A stretch of 14,606 bases of DNA, from NCBI GenBank assembly GCA_002812745.2, contig NCSJ02000597.1:1-14606 (forward strand), given 5' to 3'. The notes beneath the pieces are model-generated. The model had not been told where the DNA came from. It ran no database searches and worked only from the letters and a program-made list of their open reading frames with translations. How positions within the stretch are numbered: the first letter of the stretch is position 1; each line of letters begins with the position of its first letter. The position numbers and the translations under genes are program-made. This DNA is from Scytalidium lignicola (Eukaryota > Ascomycota > Leotiomycetes). Below, in pieces: positions 1 to 9,999 of the stretch.

Positions 1-118
1 TGTCGGACCAGACCGTAGTCTCACGGTCTGGTCTCAAATTTTGGCTTCAGACCACGGTCTCGAAACAGTCCCCACAAAACCCATGGTCTGGTCCGGTCTG
101 GACCGATCGGCCAGTCTA
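1..118. mobile_element. hAT-like GC-rich miniature element, copy 1 (3' end only)
   Basis: The window opens inside this element; only its right part is present. It ends with the terminal inverted repeat GACCGATCGGCCAGTCTA, identical to the end of the copy at 12586-13059. It carries a hairpin (GACCAGACCGT and ACGGTCTGGTC, about positions 6-33) and the block CAGTCCCCACAAAACCCA shared by all copies. It is rich in CpG while the next 2 kb is almost all A and T. No coding capacity is seen, so it is a non-autonomous (MITE or foldback) element. The assignment to hAT rests on the 8-bp target duplication of the third copy. The left end lies outside the window. Confidence 0.75.
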
Positions 119-2299
119 TTCTTAAGTCTTCAACTATTAATAATGTAAGTTATAATATCCAAAGTTCTATAAGTAAAAATGTTTTGTCTATAAAGTTGTC
201 TTATTACTAAGTATTAACTAACCTCCTTCATTACTTTGTCTAACAAGAGGTAATAATATACAATATTTAAATTTGACCTTGTATTTAATAAGGTTGTCCT
301 TATTACCCATTTCCTTTCAAGTTAAAGAAAAACTCTTGCTTTTAACTATCTTAAAAGATGTTTATCTTCTTATTAAGCAGTTGTTACTCTCTTATCTAAT
401 AGTATAGTATTTACATTAGATATCTAAGGGTAACTACTAATATAATAGTTTAATTTCTTATATTAATAACATTGAACCTCAGAAAGTAACAGTTTAACAA
501 CTCCTCCTCTCTTGACTATTAATTAGTTATTAAAAGGGATAACATTAACAGTTGTTGCTTTTTATACTGAAAAAGTCTAGTTTACTTAAAACATATTTAA
601 AGTCTTACTTATTTGACTTATTCATTTACCTTAACTTCTTAATTGATTAATCATAACTATACCTCTTATTATAATGCCTTTTCCTTGAGTTACAATCAAC
701 ATTTCAACCTTTTATACTGTACTGATCAACTTTGTCTTAATAGTTAATATACTCTAAAACACAATTTGCTTTTTTAACTTTAGTCAAAGTTTGTCCAAAA
801 GATTACATACTTGATACCCTTTAAATAAGTATTTTAATAGTTCTAACTTGATATTCTTATAATTATCTAAGAAAGAATTGAATTTCTAGTCTGGTTTTTA
901 TTCAAGGTAATGCAATTTTATAACAACTTCAAAGATATAAATAAGGCTATTTAAAATGNTTACTCTTCAAGAATTCCTTTATTTTGTCTTAATAAATATA
1001 ATTATAATAATTTTGTTAAGTGTTCATAATATAAGTAATCTAACATCTTTTGATAATACTTTCTAATGCATTATTAACATACATAACTCTTTAAAGCTTA
1101 ATACTTAATTCTTAAATTATAACAAATCAAGAGTATAATTTAAAGAAGAAAGTATAAAGTTCATTCTAATTAATCCTCTTGTATTTTAAGGTAAGGAGTT
1201 ATAACTTCTTCTAAATCTTGTTATTAAGTTGTTAATAAAGTTCAACATAGTAATTTGTCTTAATAACTAGTACATCTTATACAGAATTATAAATAAGAAC
1301 TTCTCCTCTCTTAAAAGCTTATAAGTAAGTTCTCTTCTTTTCAAGATAATCTTATTACTACTTAATTATAATTCTCTTGTTTAACTCTTCTTTTGACAAT
1401 AAAGTAAAACTCCTTGAAATAAGTGTTAAAGGAAAAAGCAAAAGTAAATCAGACAATGATAACTCCTCTTGTTATAATGTTGTTAAGCTAATAAAAGGGA
1501 ATTACAACTCTTTTACTTCTCCTTATTATAAAACTTAAGTTTAACAAGTCTTAACCATCCTGATTCTTAATAGTCTATATACCCTTTATTAAGAGAGAAA
1601 GATTAATATATCAAGAGTATTTATATGTAAAGTAAAGAAAGACTAAGAGGTTAAAACATAATAGGAGACTAGTAATGAAATAGTAGTTGGTTAAGTGTAG
1701 ATTTGCTTTAAAACTCAGTACTCTTCTAAAATTACAAGATTAATCTTTAACTCTTGTCAAAGAAAAAGGGAAAACCCTCTTTTTATAGACAAGAGTCAAC
1801 AATTAAGGAGTAACTAAGACTCAGACCCTTATCCTTCTTCCCTTCACATGATTAACCTACTAAGGACTTGACAATTGGATAATAAACTTCTTAAGATTAT
1901 TAAGAATAAAACAAAAGAAGATATTAAACTTATCTTAAAGCCTTTATTAACTAACAAGGAATGAGAATAGTAAACTAATGTAACAAGAAGTATATAATTA
2001 TACATATTTAAAGTATAACACATTAAAGATTAAACAAGTAATTAATTATGACTATTATTTTAATTATTAAAAAATTTGATATTGTTAACTCTTCTACTAA
2101 TATACCTTAACTAATATTACTTTTAATTAATATATACTAAGTTTAAAATAATTAATACAACTTGATTATGTTATAAAGAATAACTTACTTCTTTAAAGTA
2201 ATAAGAAGAGTTTACTTTATATTATAACTTAACAAAGTATTCACAGCTTAAAACTTAACAACTAGTCTACATAAAGAACTTAACACACAAGACTATAGT
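119..2299. other. AT-rich, probably RIP-degraded block without a recognisable gene
   Basis: About 2.2 kb of very AT-rich sequence with stop codons in every frame and almost no CpG, bracketed by two copies of the GC-rich miniature element. The character matches a repeat destroyed by RIP. C exceeds G on the + strand (many CTCTT and CCTCCT strings), which suggests one old coding strand rather than random AT drift. I could not assign it to a transposon family. One N sits at 959. I see no RNA gene, no LTR pair and no open frame of useful length. Confidence 0.6.
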
Positions 2300-2542
2300 T
2301 AGACTAGCCGATCGGTCCAGACCGGACCAGACTGTGGGTTTTGTAGGGACTAGACTGTACAGTCTAATGCTAATATATAATTCTCACATTTGTTGTTAGA
2401 CCAGACTGTAATCTTACAGTCTAGTCTGAAATTTTTAGCTTTAGACTGTGTAAACTACAGTCTAAACTGTGTAGACCACAGTCTTGAAACAGTCCCCACG
2501 AAACCCACAGTCTGGTCTGGTCTGGACTGATCGGCCAGTCTA
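2300..2542. mobile_element. hAT-like GC-rich miniature element, copy 2 (complete, 243 bp)
   Basis: Both ends are present. The left end begins TAGACTAGCCGATCGGTCCA; the right end, read on the other strand, begins TAGACTGGCCGATCAGTCCA. The inverted repeats run for about 49 bp, with mismatches nearly all of transition type. Inside are repeated AGACTGT and ACAGTCT motifs in both orientations and the shared block CAGTCCCCACGAAACCCACA. Many positions that are C or G in copies 1 and 3 are T or A here, so this copy has decayed more. The flanks (actatagt on the left, ttaattat on the right) do not form a matching 8-bp target duplication. No coding capacity. Confidence 0.8.
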
Positions 2543-3015
2543 TTAATTATAAAGACTTTAGCTTTAAGAATATGGTTTACAACTTTAAAAATAATTCAAG
2601 TACTTGTTCAAGCATTTGTTTAACAGAAAAGTATATTAAATTAATAATAATATACTATTAAATTTAATTATACAATTATTAAAATCAACCTTTAAAAAAT
2701 TAATAATATTAAAAATACTTATAAGCTTAAAATAATACAAGAATAAAGTTATTAACTTAGAATTTCATTAATATATAAAACAAATTCTATAAAGAAAATA
2801 ATAACGTTAATTAACTTAACAATTCAAAGTAATTTAAATATAAAAGCTTTAAAAGAATTACAAAAGACGTAAGATTATATTAAAGTTATAATGTAATTAA
2901 AATATGTAAATTTAATTAAAGAAAGTAATGTTAGTAAATTATATTAATTGAATAAATTTTATTATTCAGTCNTTTTTACATAATATAAAATTGTATAAGA
3001 AAACAAAGTAGTAAA
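2543..3015. other. AT-rich spacer, nothing recognised
   Basis: Extremely AT-rich DNA between the second miniature element and the gene-like island. It contains runs such as taataataatata and no open frame, no repeat boundary and no RNA gene that I can recognise. One N precedes a T run at 2972. Composition turns GC-richer only gradually after about 3120. Confidence 0.6.
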
Positions 3016-3849
3016 GTGCTTAAAGTATATTTACTATCAGCAATCTCATATGTGGATTTAAGTAAACTAAGAGTAAATTTAGATTTGCTCTTAATAAAGG
3101 AGACAAGTAAAAAATCAAAATTAACGCTTGAAAAAGCTAAAGCTTTCAAATCTCAAATCGCCATCACGGAAATGTGTGAAAGCCAAGGACAAGCTAAGGC
3201 CATTCATATAGCAAAGCAGCTTTACTACTCCCTCAGCATAAGAAACAAGAAATTCATCCTTAGAGACCTGCTTGCTTGTTACAATATTCACTATTTGTAG
3301 TAAGTCCCTTTCAATGCTACCTACAGATATCAATCCAACCGTTAATATTGCTGATTTTAACTCCAAACATTTACCCTTTTTATTCAATTCCTGCAGTCGA
3401 ACAGATGGCATTTTCTCTTTCGATGCTGTTACACCAGCTCTCGCTTATATCCGCCTGGACAAGATACGGTCTCTCCGGGAAAAGTACATCTGCTACTCAA
3501 GATGCAAAAGGCCGAATCCTCCTGTTACGAGACTTTAAGCAAACAAACTACAATCTTCTCGGCCTCAGATGAGCTAGAAAACCTATACATAGTAGTTATT
3601 TTGATTGCTTTAGCTCAAGAACAGCAGCAACAATTACATAAGCGACAGGTCAAAAAAAAAAGAAAGAAGGCACCGTTTCTTTATGTACATTCAGCTTGCA
3701 TTCCCTCCCAGTTCCTCGACAAGTTTAACAGTCCATTGCAATTCACGGATAGCAGTCCGGTTCTCGTCTCGTATTATCGTATATCTCTTATATCTCCAGA
3801 AAGACTGACGCAGGAGTTACACAACCTGCTCTGTGTCAATAACGACTAA
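3016..3849 (+). pseudogene. Decayed gene-like stretch, unknown family
   Basis: This stretch is clearly GC-richer than its surroundings and has coding character on the + strand, but no single frame spans it. Frame 1 is open to 3300 (first ATG near 3172) and includes the helical-looking string IAKQLYYSLSIRNKKFILRD. The next 250 bases are open in two overlapping frames, one containing FDAVTPALAYI and the other KGRILLLRDFKQTNYN. From 3502 a 115-codon frame with a real ATG continues to a TAA at 3849 and contains IALAQEQQQQ, a basic KKKRKK patch and the globular-looking SPLQFTDSSPVLVSYYRISL. The simplest reading is one ancestral protein broken by at least one frameshift near 3555 (after TNYN, before SASDE) and probably another further upstream. 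Unrecognised introns are the alternative. The family is not recognised, and the exact start is unknown. The antisense frame at 3121-3411 looks less protein-like. Confidence 0.4.
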
Positions 3850-4033
3850 TACGGTGGCTCAACAACAATAAGATATAAAAATCTTCTTCTCTTTTCAACA
3901 CCTCTTCTTTCTCATTTCTATCCAATTTTCGGGGCAAGACCACTTTCGTGCCCGCCGTTATAAGATGTTTATATCCGCTATCCGAAATGGCTCGATCAAT
4001 AAGCTCTAGTTCCTCTAAGTCGGTTGTATCCAC
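3836..4033 (-). other. Short coding-like scrap on minus strand
   Basis: An open stretch of 65 codons on the minus strand has plausible protein character (DLEELELIDRAISDSG, then a Lys/Glu-rich stretch) and GC-richer composition than its flanks. It has no ATG: an in-frame stop lies just upstream of its first GTG codon, and it ends at a TGA near 3836. It could be a fragment of a lost exon or chance. It runs opposite to the decayed stretch at 3016-3849 and ends close to the 126-bp MITE at 4068. No family is recognised. Confidence 0.2.
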
Positions 4034-4067
4034 GCTGCATCAACAGTAGTACTAGCGTGTGTATTAG

Positions 4068-4193
4068 CAAGGTTAAGAAAGATTAATTTAATTAATTAAT
4101 TTTTAATTAATTGGTTTTAATTTCAGATTTTAAAAATTAAATTAATTTTAATTTAAGCTTATACTAAATTAATTAATTAAATTCTTAACCCTG
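4068..4193. mobile_element. 126-bp hAT-like MITE with 8-bp target duplication
   Basis: The left end reads CAAGGTTAAGAA and the right end TTCTTAACCCTG, which is its inverted complement with one mismatch. The element is flanked by the direct repeat TGTATTAG (4060-4067 and 4194-4201); the match extends two bases further left because the element itself ends in TG. The interior is nearly pure A and T, with palindromic TTTAATTAATTAATT tracts close to both ends. Length, 12-bp terminal repeats and an 8-bp duplication fit a small non-autonomous hAT element. It is unrelated to the TAGACTGG family elsewhere in the window. Confidence 0.75.
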
Positions 4194-4437
4194 TGTATTA
4201 GTATTACATTTAACATTCAATTCCTAGGGTTTAATTAAGTTTATNAAAAAAGACATAAATGGCTATTCGCTTTATTTTATAAGGTGTTAATAAATTTAGA
4301 TAATCAAAAATTAATAACCTTTTTGAAATTGAACTCAATTTACTCTACTATGATATTTAAGAATCAGAACACTTGCTTCAACAACTAAATTAACAGAAGC
4401 TCGTTAACATTAATTTTAGAAACCTTGTTCTAATTTC

Positions 4438-6629
4438 TCAGTGTGCAAATCTAAAATCTAATCTCTTGTTCCCTTCATCAGTTGTCGTCATCAAATACGC
4501 CAGCTTCTCGTCTTCAGTCATGGAATTCCACACTCTATCTCTATAAGCGTTCCTTTTCACATAATATATCTTCGTGCTTAAGTAGAGGAATATGTTGAAG
4601 ATAAGAATGGAGAGGAGGGCACGGTTACCACGCTTATAACGTGGTGCATCGTCTTTTCGGTAGATGTTGGAACTGATGATGCCGGATGTCTGGACGCACA
4701 TGTTATACAGAGCGGCAGAAACAGTTCGAGACCGCACAGCGTTTGAATTGCGCGAGTTCCAGCCTACCTGGATTGGATGGGCTAGATATGACTGATGATT
4801 AGATATGGAGCATGATAATTAAGTATACTACAGGATAATGGAAGCTAGTTTACTTACCATTTGGGTAGGAGAGGAAAATTGTCATAACGAGCCAAGCTAG
4901 CCACTTGTTGAGCTCATTGATATCAAACAGGTTCATGAATATGAGGAAGGGGAGAGCCCATATTTGTCCAATCAATGCGGTATAAGTGAGCTCTCCAAAT
5001 ACCTCACCCGCATACGTAAGTCCTAACATAGTTATTACATGCAGAACCTTACTAGGTATGACTAGCAAGTTTGTCTTGAACGTATCAAACCCCAGTCCTC
5101 TCAACGAAAGAGTGAGGTATGCCGATGGCGTCGACATTGGAGTTTGAAAAGTTATTCCTAATGCATAAATGGGCCAGAGGTCGAAGTCCTTTATACTTTT
5201 CCAGAGTAGTGCAAGTGTTATGGGCTCGCGGTTGTGCATGGAACTTTTACTTGGATCCTCGCGTATGATGCGATTGACCATGATCTTCTCCTCGAGTTTG
5301 GTAAACCAGCCCTCCTTTCCTCGAAACCAGCTCACCGTCGATGTCGGGCTTGATGGCATTAGGACAAATGCGAGAAGACCGGCAACTAGAGTAATGAATC
5401 CCTTCACCACGGTGAGTTTTGAAGTTTTTCATCGAGCATAAAAGTCTTTACATACTTCAATCAAAAACAGCCATCTCCATCCGGCCTGTCCTTCAACGCC
5501 ATGAAGATGCAGGATCCCAAATGCAAGAAAACCACCAATGATATCAGCAAATGCTGAAGCCGTCCAAAAGAAAGCAAGTCTTAGAGAAAGCTCATGATGC
5601 TTATAAAAATATGATAAGTAGAGGATGATCTATTATAGAAGTTAATGTACACTGTGATATGTGATTGAGGGGAAAGAACCCACTTCTGGAATAAATCCCC
5701 CCTGAAGCATTCCAAGAAGTCCTCGACATATTAGGAACGAGGACCGCCCCTTTAAATAGTATTGTGCTGACCCAACAAGGGACCGCACCACCATTTGAGT
5801 AGGGATCCAGATATCTGGTCCGATCCATTTGGCTATCAGCTGAGAAGGGAGCTCCGCACACAAGAATGCGAGTCTAAAAATAGTCTGCCCAAGATTGTAG
5901 TCTGGCACATACCCACTTAGTATCTTTCAGAAGCAGTCGCTACCATATTTCTCCTCACCTGGCATGTGTGCTGTACTTACCATTGGTATTCATGCCCAAG
6001 TCTCCTAATAAATTATCCGTCAAAGCCTGAGAAATATTCGACCTGTCCAGCTCCAACGCCATGAACATAACCGCAGCAAAAAGCATAATCTTCAAATCAA
6101 TCTTCCGGATCAGAGCACTCTCCTCTCCCCAGGTCCATCTCTCGTCCGGATCGAACCGGTGGATGTTCTCCCATGCATCGTTAGGTCTGAACTCCTCCAG
6201 CGTCTCAGGGTCGTCGAAAACTGAAGGCTGCGTAGCAATCTCGTCAGGATCATACAGGGTCTTCGACCTCTGGAACCAGAATCTCTTTTCTGAGCCCGGT
6301 GTTCCGAGGGCTAGAGGCTTCTGACGAGTAAGTAGCAAAGGTTGTGAAGTACGGTCCTCGTTATTGTCATCTTCTTCATCGAAGTCTGGGGAGAACTCGC
6401 GGAATGTAGCGTACGACTGCTGTTTAACCACCGAGTCTGAATCCTTCACAATATCAGAACTCTCGCTGGACAAGGAGGAAGAGGCCTTGGAGACGTCCGA
6501 TACTAGGCGCTGGTGGCGCGTTCGTGAATACGGGAACCTGAAGCGCTGCATTGGGATATCGTCCACAGGAGCATCCGTTCCAGAACTAGAACCAGAACCA
6601 GAACCAGTAGACGTGTCACGCAAGTTCAT
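4438..6629 (-). CDS. MFS transporter, Dal5/allantoate permease family, Soa1-like (5 exons, 642 aa)
   Basis: A plasma-membrane proton symporter of the anion:cation symporter (Dal5) family by inference; the best guess is uptake of a sulfonate or similar small organic anion, as for yeast Soa1 (YIL166C). Exons on the minus strand are 6629-5981, 5901-5684, 5629-5456, 5401-4858 and 4781-4438. Introns are 79, 54, 54 and 76 bp, all GT...AG, and all joins keep the frame. Residues 1-170 form a hydrophilic, Ser- and Asp/Glu-rich cytosolic tail with an SGSGSSSG run. The membrane domain starts near residue 178 and shows the family signatures [11 protein letters not shown] (192-202), [15 protein letters not shown] (232-246), GGFIPE at the exon 2/3 border, [19 protein letters not shown] (309-327), [19 protein letters not shown] (441-459), [10 protein letters not shown] (535-544) and the C-terminal [12 protein letters not shown]. 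The start is the first ATG after an in-frame stop. No break is seen, so it appears functional although the neighbouring DNA is RIP-degraded. The substrate is uncertain; family assignment is firm. Confidence 0.93.
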
Positions 6630-6950
6630 GGACAGGAAGAAAGAAGCTTGGAAAGAAAGGATTATATGTATTTTCGGAGCGTATGTGTGCTTTTTAGCAG
6701 TTATGTGAAAATGAGCCTAATAAGGAAAAGATGTGAGACACCAAACATGACGTCTTTGATAGGGTGTGGGATGCAATCCTGCAATCCAAGTCTTGTGATG
6801 GATCTTGGGGTCGAACAGAATGGCGTCGCGCCCCTGCCTTCTCCACTTGTCACCATTTGCGTGCTCTCTGACGTGCTGCTGCTCATCTCAGCCCTTATGC
6901 CCAACGGCTGCGATACCTCTAAGCGCACCTGATATAAAGCTAGTGCATTT
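6630..6950 (-). promoter_or_regulatory. 5' flank and probable promoter of the transporter gene
   Basis: About 320 bp upstream of the transporter ATG keep the GC-richer composition of the gene, then the sequence drops sharply to AT-rich DNA near 6950. Just upstream of the ATG, on the coding strand, is a pyrimidine-rich tract (CTTTCTTTCCAAGCTTCTTT), common ahead of fungal start sites. Open frames on both strands here lack protein character and are probably chance. No TATA box can be placed with confidence. The short retained flank suggests the preserved unit is the gene plus its immediate promoter. Confidence 0.5.
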
Positions 6951-7604
6951 CAAATAGCTTTTATCTAAGTCGTAATCTTAAAACATAATAAGCTTTTTTA
7001 ACTTAAAATCTTTACTAACTCGGAGAGTTAAATAATATGCTCGAGGAGATGTTATCAATGTGAGGTTTCTTTAATTTAAGGTTTAAGTAGTTCGAGCAGA
7101 TTAAAACTAAAATAAAGGTATTAAAGTTATTTCTTCCTAAATTGAATATAAACTAAGATTATATAATATAACATTATAAATCTAATCAGACAAATTATAA
7201 TATATTGTAATTTATAAAGAACTTTTATTATATTGTACATATTAATAAATAATCTTTTATAAGCTTAATTGTAAACTTTACCTTTATAAAGTAATTTAAT
7301 TTAAAGTTGTTAAGAATTTAGTATTTATATTAGATTTCTTATATATACTCGATTACAGTATTAAGATTAATTTAATTTAATTTAATTTTTAGCTACTAAT
7401 TAAATTAAATTGTAATTAATTATATTCATACATGATTAGCACGTGACTAATCAAGCTTAAACAAGACTAGATTATAAAAATTTTTACTAATTACTTATTA
7501 AGCATATACATTATCATGTATTATTTTATAAAAATACATTATTTTATGGAAAAAAGTATTTAATTTAATTTAATTTAATTTTTAACTACTAATTAAATTA
7601 ATTA
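6951..7604. other. AT-rich spacer with duplicated TTTAA-type repeats
   Basis: No gene is seen. Two copies of a roughly 45-bp AT motif built from TTTAATTTAATTTAATTTTT, then A(g/a)CTACTAATTAAATTAA, lie at about 7369-7410 and 7558-7604. They bracket 150 bp that include the near-palindrome GATTAGCACGTGACTAATC (7434-7452). The second copy is the target into which the LTR retrotransposon inserted; similar motifs continue beyond its far end, at 14300-14360. Confidence 0.6.
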
Positions 7605-7609
7605 CTAAA

Positions 7610-7803
7610 TGTCGGTTCACCTGTAGCACGAAGTACAGTACACAATTATACATAATATACTTGTTGTGCTATTTTATAGTTGTCTTACAATTAGAGGTAG
7701 AAGAGTAAAGCTGTAAAAGCTTCACTTGTTCTTACTATCTAATCAGGACTAGCTTACAAAGACACGTAAATATCACGTGTACATAACTACTATTCTACTA
7801 ACA
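7610..7803 (-). repeat. 3' LTR of the copia element (194 bp)
   Basis: It begins TGTCGGTTCACCTGTAGCAC and ends CTACTAACA. It has the same length as the partner at 14098-14291, with no indels between them. Because the coding strand is minus, this left copy is the 3' LTR. A CACGTG is present at about 7774 but is CACGTA in the partner. No clear polypurine tract is seen beside it, possibly because of RIP. Confidence 0.92.
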
Positions 7804-8149
7804 TTAGAACTACTTTAAAAATGGCCGTACACTATAACTTTTAAAACGCTCAAATCTGTAAAGTTTTCCTAATCGTATACTAATTGCCTAATTGGAAATA
7901 ACTTCAAATCCCTCCTCTGTACAATTCTCTGTTCTGCTATCTACACTGTTACGTTTTACCTATTCTATCACTTCCAATTGCATTTTATTCGTATCTAATA
8001 GCTGTTTTAAAGTGTTAGATAGCTTTTTTTTTGGTCATAAAATCAGCTAAATTTGTAGTTCTTTCAATTTATTGTACTTTAGCAATCTAACATCGTTTGT
8101 ATGTTTGACAAAAGTACATCATATCAATTATAAGCTGCTTTTCCTGTGT

Positions 8150-8700
8150 AGTTTTCAATTTGACAAAACAATTGTAAAGTAACCTTGAATCTGTACATAT
8201 AACTAGTAAAAGATCGATTTTAAAGATTCTTTTGATAGTTAACTTGATTATAACTCTTATATCAAACTTGTAAGTTATTCTGTACAGTTTTAAGGCTAGA
8301 ACATTACATATAACCTTCTTACACTTGATCGACGTCTAATATAGCATATTTGCATTTTCCTTCTAGTCTGTAAGTACTATAATATAACTAATTTATAACG
8401 ATAAGTCTTTATTGTTTGCAAATAAGACGTTTGTAAAGACTAATAACTGTAGTATCTTCTTTTCAAGCTTAACAAATTATATTCTTCTAGTAACATTCTA
8501 GATCTGCTATTATAAACGTTTATTCAGCGATTTTACATCTTCTTAGCTAAGATTAATAGCTTAAACAGCTATTAATAAGTTGTATAACACTTCTAGTTAG
8601 CAAATTAAAGCTATATATACTTTTTGAGCATATTATACAATATATTGCTTTTTAATAGTAAAGTTCTAACATATAGTTCTTTATAAGCTTGTTGTAATAG
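8150..8700 (-). pseudogene. copia RNase H domain relic
   Basis: Minus-strand conceptual translation shows LLVFTNVLFANNKDLS (around 8398-8443), then a stretch like ISYIIVLTD, then TSIKCKKVICNVLALKLY (around 8280-8335). These align with the family pattern VFTDASFANNKDLSSQ, GYVIVLAD and SIKCKRVTRSVLASELY known from fungal copia polyproteins. The first catalytic Asp (VFTDA) is now Asn at 8429-8431. Between here and the reverse transcriptase a conserved connection segment can be followed (for example IICSKSIYSFNLL). Stops interrupt it throughout. RNase H would remove the RNA strand during reverse transcription. Confidence 0.85.
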
Positions 8701-9470
8701 TTAATTTCCTAGTTATAAGCTGTAAATTAGTATACTAACACTTTTAAGTAAGTGAAATTCTAGTATTATTCAGTTGTATAATACTTTTATTAAATTTAAT
8801 TCTTTTGCTAGTAATTAATGTTTTACGTTTTTTTACTAGAAAATTAGCNTTTTTTTAACTATTCTTGTTTAAATTTAGCAAATTGGACATTTTCAACAAA
8901 TAAAGTATTATCAGTTTAAAGTTTTACAATACTAAAAGGTTTAATGCTGTACAGTAAGCAGAAATTATATATTAACAATTTTATAGTAAACACTTCGACG
9001 TAGTAAAAGTAGTAAGTTTAGAACTAGTAGTTTTCAACTTTAAAAACTTTGTAAAGTAGTTTTACAACTTATAAGATCAAGCTTTTACAAAGACTAAGTT
9101 ACTTTATAAGCTCTGAAAGTAATTGTACATAAAAATCCCAATTCAGCAAAGTAGTAAACTGTACATACATTTGTAAAATGTTTTATAAGTACAAACTTAT
9201 ATCTTTATACTTTATAACAACAATACAGAGAATAATATACTAGTTAATGCACTGAATAATAGGCGATTAAATTAAAATAAACTTCTTCTTATCAATTTTG
9301 TAAGCTTGTACTATAAAGTATAACNTTTTTAAAAGCTTTTTCAATTCTTTTATTTTTGATTTTATTTACAAACCTAATATTAAATATATGTATATCGTTA
9401 AGCATATCTTGAAAATCTACAGTTTCGAAAACGCTTTTTTCGAGTAATTCTAATATTTCAACTTAATGTA
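8700..9470 (-). pseudogene. copia reverse transcriptase domain relic
   Basis: Minus-strand translation reads LLEKSVFETVDFQDM, then NDIHIFNIRFVNKIKNKRI, then IVQAYKIDKKKFILI, stop, SPIIQC, then ISLYL, then MYVQFTTLLNWDFYV, and VVKLLYKVFKVENY. This follows the fungal copia reverse transcriptase pattern (RIFNSRFVDEIK, LVVQAYND, FILTQSPTIQR, QAYVQSTT, PLYGVPEAGNHW). The active-site region reads L-stop-TDNT at 8904-8920, from an inferred LQTDDT, so the second Asp is lost. Nearly every departure from the pattern is explained by G:C to A:T change. An N at 9325 shifts the frame; leaving it out makes the two sides read in one frame. Confidence 0.88.
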
Positions 9471-9999
9471 AAGTTGTAAATTAAGATTGTTCAAGTTTTT
9501 TATCTTGTAAAAAGATAATAACTTCAAAGTATTTGCAAAGTCTTTTATGTCTACACTTTACTGATAGTACTAGTAGTAGAATAACAACTATAGTCAACTT
9601 GTTAAACTCTTCTTAGTACTCTTTAAAAGCTGTAATTTCCAGTTTTAATTCTAATAGCTTAATTCCATCAATTCTTTCTATAAACATAAAATATAGTTTT
9701 ACAATTATTAACTTAAATAATGTATTTTTATATAGTAGTACTTATATGTACATTTCTCTGTCTATACTTATAAGTTTGTATAACTTTTCCTAGCTTTTAT
9801 TCTAGTTTGTATTTTCTACTCTTTACACGNAAAACGTTTAAATTCAGCAATAAGTTATAAATAATACTTATATCAAAGCTGTTATACATGTTAATTACAT
9901 TTTGTACTTGCTGTTTTACTTTGATTTTACTGATTTCTTCTATAGCTTTTTTGATCGTTGTAACNTTTTTAACTAATAATTAAAGTTAAAGTATCAAGT

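Noticed and set aside
880..1010. Weak gypsy-like reverse transcriptase reading on the + strand (FYNNFKD resembling NFYRRFI)
   Set aside because: Only a few residues fit, frames must be switched, and several changes needed are not G:C to A:T; not enough to name a family.
3121..3411. 96-codon ATG-started frame on the minus strand
   Set aside because: It overlaps the + strand gene-like remnant, has no recognised motif, and reads less like a folded protein than the + strand; kept only as an antisense shadow.
5169..5441. 90-codon + strand frame inside the transporter
   Set aside because: Lies antisense to exon 4, which has strong family signatures; a shadow.
6061..6708. Two + strand frames (87 and 114 codons) opposite transporter exon 1
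   Set aside because: Antisense shadows of the exon encoding the acidic tail; their Ser/Glu-rich character mirrors the opposite strand.
6648..6932. Overlapping open frames on both strands in the transporter 5' flank
   Set aside because: No motif, no good start context and no family resemblance; more likely promoter DNA.
7320..7360. Similarity (tagtatttatatta, actcgatta) between the left flank of the copia element and the far right flank, partly inverted
   Set aside because: Short matches in sequence this AT-rich are expected by chance; no clear boundaries.
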